Below, one piece after another: positions 55,778 through 64,000 of a DNA stretch of 64,000 nt. Positions within the stretch are counted from its first letter, which is position 1. The number at the start of each line of letters is the position of its first letter. This DNA is from Halichondria panicea (taxonomy: Eukaryota > Porifera > Demospongiae > Suberitida > Halichondriidae). A program made the translations under genes and the position numbers. A model generated the notes under the pieces. That model was not told the DNA's origin, did no database searches, and saw only the letters and a program-made list of their open reading frames with translations. The stretch spans positions 639,001 to 703,000 of the forward strand of contig NC_087391.1 in the NCBI RefSeq assembly GCF_963675165.1. Reading direction: 5' to 3'.

Positions 55778-56892
55778 CTGGGTGGAGGGAGGGGTGTGTC
55801 TACAGGTACGTATATATACAGTCCGGAGGCACTAATAACATAAATTTATGTACATCTCAAATTAGGTGGTCAACAAAGACCAAAGGAAAGTGATTTACAA
55901 AGAAAATACCTTGAAAATATGTGGGTTAAAATCAAAAGTCTATTATGGACAAAATATCGAGAAATTATGGCGCATTCCAAATTTTAGATTTGAGCGCTAC
56001 CATCTGAATCGGCTCTTTCTAAGGTTGAAATTGGACCACCAGAACTCTAGTTATCGTAACTTGAATTAATTGCATGACTTTACCTCTTCTCCTGGTGGTT
56101 TGGGTGTCTCTGATGATGGCTTGTTCTTGACTGTCACTGGAGACATCTTGGAACTCGACTGGCCGGAGGACTTGAGTGCACCTCGGGTCAACGTGGCCAC
56201 ACGTTTTAGAGGGTTGAGGAGAGTGTTCGCCTGTGAGGGTGGGGAGTGAGTGTGAGTGTGTGTGTGTGTGTGTGAGTGTGTGTGTGGGTGTGGGTGTGGG
56301 TGTGGAGGGTGGGGAGTGTTTGATTGAAGATTATACAAAGGTATTGGGGTGGGCAAGGATTGTCAGTCGCACACCCTCCCAATCTTACGGAAAGCTTTTA
56401 AAAAGTTTTTTATTTACGGTGTTGGAATCCAGTCTTCACTGCTAGCAGAGGATTATTATTGTATGGAATGTACACTATTTTGATGGGCATCAATTACTAG
56501 GAAAATGTAAAATCCTCATAATAATAGTAAACAAAAAAGAACAAAAGAGCAGACAACATAAAACCATACAGCAATAGAAAAGCAAACAGATGCCCGACCT
56601 TGAGAGCCGAGAATGATGGGTTAAAGAGTCTTTAACAGTACACCAACACTCCCCATTCATCTGTTGCATTCAGAGTCACTAGTACTGAATAATTATTGTA
56701 AGGTATTTACATTGAGGTCATGCTGATATAAAGAGGGCGTGATACTTACCATTCTCTTTAGCTCGGTGCTCTGTCGTTCGTACTCTCCTTCTGACAGGAA
56801 CAAGATGACCTGACCCAACACGTGGAGGTGATCTGATAGGAATTCCTCTGAGGTGATAGTTTTGAGGTAGCCCTCCAGCTGAATTTGGGCAA

Positions 56893-56893
<1 letters not shown>
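54580..56893. repeat. Segmental duplication unit 1 (paired with 57280-59670)
   Basis: From the PARP1 regulatory exon through the WGR exon to the sorting-nexin exons, both exons and introns match the second unit at high identity in the same order and orientation, differing by small indels, microsatellite length and one inserted MITE. Junctions are near 54584 and 56893. Confidence 0.9.
56084..56893 (-). pseudogene. Stranded sorting-nexin exons (two) upstream of PARP1 copy A
   Basis: The exon at about 56231-56084 encodes ANTLLNPLKRVATLTRGALK and a basic linker. The exon at about 56893-56754 encodes QLEGYLKTITSEEFLSDHLH and LFLSEGEYERQSTELKRM. They match the PX-end and linker exons of copies A and B. 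The second exon is cut at IQLEGYLK, where it runs into a (TG)n tract at 56897. No other sorting-nexin exons are attached. Confidence 0.88.

Positions 56894-56896
<3 letters not shown>

Positions 56897-56955
<59 letters not shown>
56897..56955. repeat. (TG)n tract at a duplication breakpoint
   Basis: 59 bp of TG directly where homology to the sorting nexin ends inside an exon. Confidence 0.95.
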
Positions 56956-56957
<2 letters not shown>

Positions 56958-57116
56958 GGGGGGGAGGTAACATTGTTATTACAACCACAGGTGCAGGAAT
57001 ATGAATATTATATATTCATCCTACTGAACAACATGTCTATGTTTATGTCTTGTTGACACAAGTTATTATAGATTCTGTGACATGATAAGGTACAGTACAC
57101 AGAGATTACAATCAAT

Positions 57117-57248
57117 GCAGAGGTGGTCCGACAGGCGCGGTGCAGCTCAAGCTGATTAATTATCCGCCCACATCGTATGTTTTTGCTGAGTGTAATCAGA
57201 GGCTAGTTGCTTGAGCTGCACCGCGCCTGTCTGTCGGACCACCTCTGC
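57117..57248. mobile_element. hAT-like MITE with ~36 bp TIRs
   Basis: A 132 bp element. Left GCAGAGGTGGTCCGACAGGC and the right end GTCGGACCACCTCTGC are inverses, extending inward through GCGGTGCAGCTCAAGC with a 4-bp insertion. AATCAAT flanks both sides (57110-57116 and 57249-57255), a 7-8 bp target duplication as in hAT elements. Confidence 0.88.
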
Positions 57249-57273
57249 AATCAATGAATGTACACATACTCAC

Positions 57274-58601
57274 ATCCATCTTGGTCTTGAGCTGCTCATA
57301 ATGCAGGTCCAATGGATCCTTCCCTCCACTCACACCATCCTCCTGTTTCAGTAGCGAGTAGGCCACCTCAATCTCCAATAGATTATCCAACATTTGTGTC
57401 TTTATCTTTATAACCTCCTCTGAGTTCAGTGGGGGTGGTTTCGTCATGCCAAAGTCATGTGGTACTAGAGTGTAGAATTTGTTAGTATAGTCGAGGATTT
57501 TGCTCGGATTCTGAGTCCCAACAATCTCTCGTTGTAGCTCAGAAAGGACAGAATATGCACTCTCTATCTGACGCCGTGACAACTTGCCCAAAGGCATCTT
57601 CTTTATATCAATCTGTAGCAAACAGAGTGTACAGAATTGCAGTTCATATAAAACTAGCTTGTAATAGGACAATCCCTAGCTAAGACATGGCTTGCATTGT
57701 GTATGTGTACCTATACGAGATCTTGTATGGGGAAATCGAGCGCTAGTTTATACTCTTTTAAGACCCACCTCAAACTCCAGCATAGCTTTCTTCATGCTCT
57801 CCACATCAAATATCATTCGAATGAGATCTTGTATCTCAGGGGCCAGTGTGGACTTTGAACCAGGGGCAATTCCAAGCTGTTGCCCAGTGTCCTCATCACC
57901 ACCATAGTCTATCTCCAGGGGGTAGAACTTGCTAGGCCTCTTAACAAAGCTCTCTTTACTGGTGCCCCATGAATTACCTGTCTTGTCTTGGTAGAGGAAC
58001 TCAAAGTGCTTCTTGGCAGCAGGTTTGGAGGCTCCAAAACTCTGTGTACGATAAACAAACAGTTATTTTCTACCATCGAGAAACAAATTTGCAGTAAGTA
58101 TGCTGTCCTAAACCTTAAACAAAATATTGCTTACCGTATAGCGGGTAATTTTCGTGGGTAAGCTGACTTCCACAAAATTTTAACGCAGGCGTGGAATGCA
58201 GTGCAGGCAACAAGACTAAACGAAACTTGTACTCATGAAAACCACCGTTTTCCAGATCAACGAATTTACCCCATGAAAATTACCTGCTATACGGTATACT
58301 GAATCTTAAAGCTACTTTCTTCCCCCTCCCTCCCCTCTCAGTGGTTTAGCTCACCTCTGTCTTTGAGCCTCCTATGGTGGTCCCCACACGACCCCATGAT
58401 CTGAACACATAGTAGTTCTTGCTGGAGTCTCCTTCGAGCAGCTGCAGCTTGTAGTACGAGTTAGTGCCTCTTATGACATCGACCAATCCAAGTACAGCAT
58501 TCCAGATCACACCTCCTCCAGTACGTGGTGTGACCCCTCCAGCTCTGAATCAGGATCCACTGCAGCACCACCCTTTACCATCACCTTGACCTTGCTCGGA
58601 T
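57274..58601 (-). pseudogene. PARP1 fragment copy B (WGR and regulatory exons only)
   Basis: Minus-strand copies of three PARP1 exons: about 58601-58355 (WGR), 58042-57770 and 57612-57274. The last keeps the normal end EQLKTKMD with a GTGAGT donor. The WGR exon has a 4-base deletion near 58506-58516 relative to copy A, shifting the frame. No catalytic exons follow; the next thing downstream on this strand is a sorting-nexin exon. It cannot make an active PARP. It carries a MITE insertion at 58132 that copy A lacks. Confidence 0.9.
58132..58295. mobile_element. MITE with TACCGTATAGCGGG termini, filled site
   Basis: 164 bp, left TACCGTATAGCGGGTAATTT and right AAATTACCTGCTATACGGTA. The matching place in copy A (about 55451-55460, TTGCTTATAC) is empty, so insertion was at a TA, which was duplicated. 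Confidence 0.93.
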
Positions 58602-58905
58602 CTGGGTGGAGGGAGGGGTGTGTCTACAGGTACGTATATATACAGTCCGGAGGCACTAATAACATAAATTTATGTACATCTCAAATTAGGTGGTCTGTAC
58701 ATACAACAAAGACCAAAGGAAAGTGATTTACAAAGAAAATACCTTGAAAATATGTGGGTTAAAATCAAAAGTCTATTATGGACGAAATTATGGCGCATTC
58801 CAAATTTTAGATTTGAGCGCATACCATCTGAATCGGCTCTTTCTAAGGTTGAAATTGGACCACCAGAACTCTAGTTATCGTAACCAATTCATTACATGAC
58901 TTCAC

Positions 58906-61865
58906 CTCTTCTCCTGGTGGTTTGGGTGTCTCTGATGATGGCTGCTTCTTGACTGTCACTGGAGACATCTTGGAACTTGACTGGCCAGAGGACTTGAGTG
59001 CACCTCGGGTCAATGTGGCCACACGTTTTAGAGGGTTGAGGAGAGTGTTCGCCTGTGAGGGTGGGGAGTATGGAGTATGTGTGTGTGGAGGGTGGGGAGT
59101 GAGTGTGTTTGATTGAAGATTATACAAAGGTATTGGGGTGGGCAAGGATTGTCAGTCGCACACCGGCCCTCCCAATCTTACGGAAAGCTTTTAAAAAGTT
59201 TTTTATTTACGGTGTTGGAATCCAGTCTTCACTGCTAGCAGAGGATTACTAATGTATGGAATGTACACTATTTTGATGGGCATCAATTACTAGGAAAATG
59301 TAAAATCCTCATAATAATAGTAAACAAAAAAGAACAAAAGAGCAGACAACATAAAACCATACAGCAATAGAAAAAGCAAACAGATGCCCGACCTTGAGAG
59401 CCGAGAATGATGGGTTAAAGAGTCTTTAACAGTGCACCAACACTCCCCATTCATCTGTTGCATTCAGAGTCACTAGTACTGAATAATTATTGTACATTGA
59501 GGTCATGCTGATATAAAGAGGGTGTGATACTTACCATTCTCTTTAGCTCGGTGCTCTGTCGTTCGTACTCTCCTTCTGACAGGAACAAGATGACCTGACC
59601 CAACACGTGGAGGTGATCTGATAGGAATTCCTCTGAGATGATAGTTTTGAGGTAGCCCTCCAGCTGAATTCGTCTCACGTCCAACCGCTGGGGGTCCAAT
59701 TTGTGGAACGAGGGAAGAGTGGGTAGCACGAGATTAACAGGGAAGTTATCAATCTGGGAGGAGGGAGAAAATTGATACCCAAGAGCTTACTAGTAATGGC
59801 AATGCAGCTACAGTCTGTACCAAAGAGCCGACTAGTATTGCAACCATGAAGGGGACGTAATGATACATTGAGAGCTGTGTGTTTGTATGATTTTGTATAG
59901 TACACCAATGTCCCCGCCCCCTCCTTTCGGCTACTACCCACCTGTGCCCTGAGTGAGAGGTGGAGGTCGTGGAAGTCTCTATAGCGACGATCAATGATCC
60001 ACTTCTCAGTGACAGAGACATGGCTGTGTTTGCAGGAGACGTTGACGTGAAACACACAGTGCTTGGTGGTACCCTCGTTCAGAATGTCATAGTCGGGAAT
60101 GGCGGCCGAGAGGGCAATGAGACTATCACTGGACACATTCGCAGGGACACTCTTGGCCTGTGGAGTGGGTGGAGATGGGGTGTGGGATGTGTGTGTGGAG
60201 TGTGGTTGGCAAGGAGAGGCATTCACTTATGGAATGAACAAACAGTTACTGTAGCTTACACTGAGTACTGCTTTAGCAGTGGCCAGAACTGATTCCAGAG
60301 CACTTTTCTTCAGTCGATCATAATTTAGAAACAGAGTTACAGACAATAAAACAAGAGCATTACAATTTTAGACGAGACCCAACAAAAGGAAGTAATCAAC
60401 ATAACACACCTGTGACTCCGGTCTTCTGCAGGTGTGAGAGTTGACGTTGTACCTGAGTGATCGTACCTCGGTCTCATTGGCCCCCTCACTCAGAGCAGCC
60501 ATAAAACTGTCAGTGTTCAGAGAGCTCTCCTTGCACTGGACACAGGGGAATACATACAAGTGAGAGGAACAACATTGGGAGGATATTGAAAACAATTTTA
60601 TATAAAGTTAACGGACATAGTAAATAATATTCTGAAACACGTATACCATTCACTCACCATTGATATGAAGGTGGCGTTGATGTTGTCTGGTAGAGCTAAT
60701 GTCTTGAGCAATGGCGTCCAGACCTTCCAGACCAACACATCGGTGAGGAGGGCCTGGAGGGACGGAGAAGAGAACTCGTCCTCTGGGAGCACAATACACA
60801 GCAGCAGCTCAGAGAGACGGTACAGGTAGGCTGTGTGTGTGGGTGTGGGTGTGGGTGTGTGTGTGGGTGTGCGTGCGTGTGTGCGTGTGTGTGTGGTAGG
60901 TTTGACAAATTGGATGAGAAAAAGACATTTCTTTCTTCACTTCAATAATACACTTTACATTAATGAAATTGCACCATCCACACTATAAACAACACAGGCA
61001 AATCCATGCTAGCAGGAGTAGATTAATACTCGTGATAAAAGGTACAGCTGTACAATGCTGGTTCCTATCTTGGCTTCCCTGTCACATCAGACGGCCCTCC
61101 ACGGGTTCTCCCCACTCTCACACTTGAAGAACTCTGTCTCCACCGCCTCGTTCCATATTGCTGCACTTTGACCTGTGACCACACCCACTGATGCAGTCCC
61201 ACACGCCACCTTGTACGCCCTCATGTGATCCATAAAATCATTCATGAGTGTCTCTATGAAGAAGGCAAGATAGTCGACCTCTCTGCCAGCCGCGGTTACT
61301 TCTTGAATCACATTATGGGCCAGTTCTAGGGCTTCTTGGGAACACACTGGGTCAGGACTGACGTGGGTGTGATACCAGCTCTCGAAAAGGTCTCGTAGTC
61401 CGAGGGACAACAGCTGTTAGGGTGGAGAGGATAATAGCTTTAGGTGTGTGTTTAGGGGAGGGGGTGGTTGTGTGTGCGGTGTGAGGTTGTGATCACCTTT
61501 TCTAGTTCTTCATCAATGTTCCTCACTCCAGTGAGTTGACTGTTGAACTGGAGGGGGCATGGCTCAACGGAGGGTGCCAACACCTGGGGAGGTAGCAAAC
61601 AATGAGACAATGACAACAGCGAGATTGACGAGGTTACCTTGTGACAGCCGACTTGTGTCCATTGAGGGCTGCTCTCTGTCCACACCTTCCTCACATGACG
61701 GGCCTGCTGCCAACTGACGTACAGTGCAACAGAGAGGAACCTGAAGTCAAACAGTTGTACTGACTGTATAGACTAGTGTAGTATATAGTGTGTGTGCATG
61801 GTGATGCATTCTTACCCTAGAATGAAGGACAAGACACAGAGAACCAGGAGTAGGCCACCATCCAT
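58906..61865 (-). pseudogene. Sorting nexin copy B, with premature stop and lost C-terminal exons
   Basis: Minus-strand near-copy of the 37939-42120 gene, from ATG at 61865 through the membrane anchor, PXA, PX and linker exons. In the PXA exon the codon TGC after ENPWRAV is TGA (61089-61087), a premature stop. The Nexin_C exons present in copy A are absent: beyond 58906 the DNA is PARP1 fragment B. Splicing the linker exon (phase 0) to the PARP1 WGR exon (phase 1) gives a stop within a few codons, so a clean fusion protein is not encoded. A short product of about 200 residues with the membrane anchor and part of PXA remains possible. Confidence 0.88.
60831..60895. repeat. (TG)n/(GGTG)n tract, paralogous to 41127-41199
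   Basis: The same intronic position as the pure TG tract in copy A but interrupted, showing divergence of the microsatellite after duplication. Confidence 0.9.
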
Positions 61866-62015
61866 TGTATCAAGAGTGCACTCTTGATTGTATCATGTCA
61901 GGAGTGCATGAACATGCCATATGCCAAGTCAGCAGAGTATGACATGCATGTGACATAATGACTTCATTGCATTGTGAAATAACATCACTTGTAAATCACT
62001 AGTACATCGATAAAC
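61866..62015. promoter_or_regulatory. 150 bp divergent promoter (sorting nexin B / ankyrin-kinase B)
   Basis: Opposing start codons 150 bp apart. Shares CATGTGACATAATGA with the copy A interval but also contains a local repeat, CAAGAGTGCACTCTTG, a perfect palindrome at about 61870-61885. Function inferred from geometry. Confidence 0.5.
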
Positions 62016-64000
62016 ATGGCAGAATTAGAACCAGGTCCTCTGCATCTTGCTTGTAAGAATGGTCACTATCAGACTGTGGAAACTCTCCTGAACCATGGAT
62101 ACAATGTGAATGGAACAGATAATGATGGAACCACCCCTCTCATGTTGGCATGTGCATATGGCCACACTGACATTGCGATACTGCTGCTGAGTAGAGGAGC
62201 ACAAGTACACATGCAAAATAATGATGGGCGGTCTGCTCTGATGCTAGCAAGTCATAATGGACATAGCGATGTCGCTAAAATATTGATAGAAAAAGGAGCA
62301 CAAGTGAACATCCAAGAGAATGATGGGTGGTCTGCTCTGATGATAGCAAGTGAAAATGGACATAGCGATGTCGCTAAAGTATTAATAGAAAAAGGAGCAC
62401 AAGTGAACATCCAAAATAATAATGGGTGGTCTGCTCTGATGATAGCAAGTCAAAATGGACATAGCGATGTCGCTAAAATATTGATAGAAAAAGGAGCACA
62501 AGTGAACATGCAATTAAATAATGGGTGGTCTGCTCTGATGATAGCAAGTAAAAATGGACATAGCGATGTCGTCAAAGTTTTGATAGAAAAAGGAGCACAA
62601 GTGAACATGCAAAAGAATGATAAATGGTCTGCTCTGATGATAGCAAGTCTTAATGGACGTAGCGATGTCGTTAAAGTATTGATAGAAAAAGGAGCACAAG
62701 TTAACATGCAAAAGAATGATGGGCGGTCTGCTCTAATGTCAGCGAGTAAAAATGGGAGAAAGGAAGTAGCTCAGATATTACTCGATCATAACGCTGATAC
62801 AAGTATCCGAGATACTAACGGTAAAACTGCACTAAGTTGGGCATGTGAGACAGGGCATGCTGAAATAGTGGAGTTGTTGCTATCTTTTGAGAGCAAAGAC
62901 GCTACCTCAGGCAGCACAGATCAATTTTCAGAACTCCAATCTCTAGCGGAACGGATACAGATCGAAAAAGGTGAGGTTATCATAATTATATACCTATTTT
63001 TCTGAGCCCAAGCAATTCTTTTAATTGTTTCTCTTTCGTCGTACAGGACAAGATGTAGAAGCTGCCATAAGCACAGTACAAGGGAATGATTTGGATGCAT
63101 TTCACCACACACAAGATATGCAGAAAACTGAACAAAGTAAACACATGTACTATAATAATTATGGCATACTGTGCATGTATCAGATGACTTCCTGTATCTG
63201 TCATGGGCTTTTACATCACCCACATTGGTCAGTGTTCAAATTCCAAGCTTGTGACAGATACACAGTTACGTTACTCTCCGCATACAGTCATTTGATACAT
63301 GTATACTCTTGCCAGGTATTTACTAATACTTGACCGTCAATTGTGTGTGCTCATGCATGGCAGAATCCCCGGAGCTGTCTCTGAAAGTGTTGTCTATGGA
63401 ACTGAAGACGGTGACTGACCCGATACAACTGGGCGTCGGCCTGGGAGTGGCACAGTATCACCTGGAGATAATAAGGAAAAACAACCCTCAAGGTTTGTGT
63501 GTAAAGTGGTAAACATGATTGTATTCACATGTGTACTCACAGACATAGGACAGCAACAGTTCGACCTTTTCTCGTTTATTGCCAAGAACTACATGGTGCT
63601 GGGGATCACATGGGAGAGGATTGCTGACACTCTGGAGGAGTTGGTGGGCATGGGAGATTTGGCACAGGAAATTAGGAGCAAGTATAACATTGTCAAACCT
63701 CAAAAGGTTACAGGTGAAGGTAAAAAACAAAATGGTTAGTTTACATATTCACCCGAATGTGTTATATTTTTGCAGGCAAACCAACTACTGAATCAGCCAA
63801 CAAGGAGTATATATCAGATGACCTGGTTCTGTTCAAAGATAAGCCCATCGGAAGTGGTGCATTCGGTGAAGTATTCAAAGGAGAAGTGAATGGACAGCCT
63901 TGTGCCATCAAATTGCTACATGCAGTCGCCAGTGAAATACAAACAAGGATACCAACTGCGGGTCTCGCCTCAACAGATTCTGTTGAGAGGTTTTGTAAAG
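62016..64000 (+). CDS. Ankyrin / death-fold / kinase protein, copy B (runs off window)
   Basis: Exons 62016-62970, 63047-63135, 63364-63492, 63543-63719 and 63776-beyond 64000 join in frame with the same phases as copy A. The N-terminus holds 9 ankyrin repeats against 14 in copy A, with the same unit (GWSALMIASQNGHSDV, LIEKGAQVNMQ). The second exon, GQDVEAAISTVQGNDLDAFH, is diverged. The death-fold domain (ELSLKVLSMELKTVTDPIQL; LGITWERIADTLEELVGMGD) is nearly identical. The kinase starts LVLFKDKPIGSGAFGEVF with CAIKLLHAV. The rest of the kinase and any ZU5/death exons lie outside the window. No frame break is seen so far, unlike its duplicated sorting-nexin partner. Role as for copy A is inferred. 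Confidence 0.85.
62215..62750. repeat. 99-bp ankyrin-coding tandem array (copy B)
   Basis: About five highly similar 33-residue units in a row. Many use DVAK where copy A uses DVVK, so units are more alike within each gene than between genes at that position, which suggests local homogenisation. Confidence 0.9.

Noticed and set aside
55777..58906. A sorting nexin-PARP1 fusion protein
   Set aside because: Junction phases do not match (0 to 1) and the read-through stops within a few codons; PARP1 fragment B also has a frameshift.

Overview
The window is nuclear DNA from an animal. Genes are intron-rich with mostly short GT..AG introns, are packed head-to-head and tail-to-tail, and encode metazoan proteins: alpha-actinin, CDC20, TRAF, HEATR5, PARP1, ciliary AK7 and a death-domain/ZU5 kinase. 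The compact genes, TA-rich intergenic DNA, abundant (TG)n and the ankyrin/death/kinase genes fit a sponge, most likely a demosponge. This is inference from gene content, not a database match.

Layout. 0-22.8 kb, mostly + strand housekeeping genes: 3' part of HEATR5, an LRR1-like leucine-rich protein, alpha-actinin, a PPM1-type phosphatase, a small LYR-motif protein, a small unknown protein, GPATCH11 (minus), an unknown proline-rich protein, an intronless TRAF-type E3 ligase, and CDC20. 22.9-37.5 kb, mitochondrial and ciliary genes: DHTKD1 (minus) head-to-head with L2HGDH, cardiolipin synthase CRLS1 (minus), a small PH-domain protein (minus) and adenylate kinase 7. 37.9-64 kb, a rearranged accessory block: a PXA-PX sorting nexin (minus) shares a ~150 bp divergent promoter with a large ankyrin/death/kinase/ZU5/UPA-like/death gene. 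The pair is duplicated at 58.9-64.0 kb. Between the copies lie a NAK-kinase fragment, a dead kinase copy, the 3' half of PARP1, loose sorting-nexin exons and a second broken PARP1 fragment.

The most unusual item is the 42268-50626 gene. Eleven exons join in one frame to a predicted 1363-residue protein: 14 ankyrin repeats, most nearly identical; a death-fold domain; a TKL-like kinase with catalytic motifs intact; ZU5; a UPA-like region; and a C-terminal death domain. Its paralogue at 62016 has 9 ankyrin repeats, and repeat differences concentrate at a few positions, which resembles a diversifying recognition surface. A sensing/signalling role is inference.

The window is also rich in short inverted-repeat elements. 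One family with TACCGTA termini has a filled site and a matching empty site in the two copies of the PARP1 fragment, showing insertion at TA. Others include a hAT-like element with a 7-8 bp target duplication, a ~1.2 kb foldback element, a 582 bp element with a possible 9 bp duplication, and (TG)n tracts up to 413 bp.

Limits: exon ends were read by eye from splice consensus and protein continuity; first exons of L2HGDH and CRLS1 were not found; the duplicated block could partly be an assembly or haplotype artefact.
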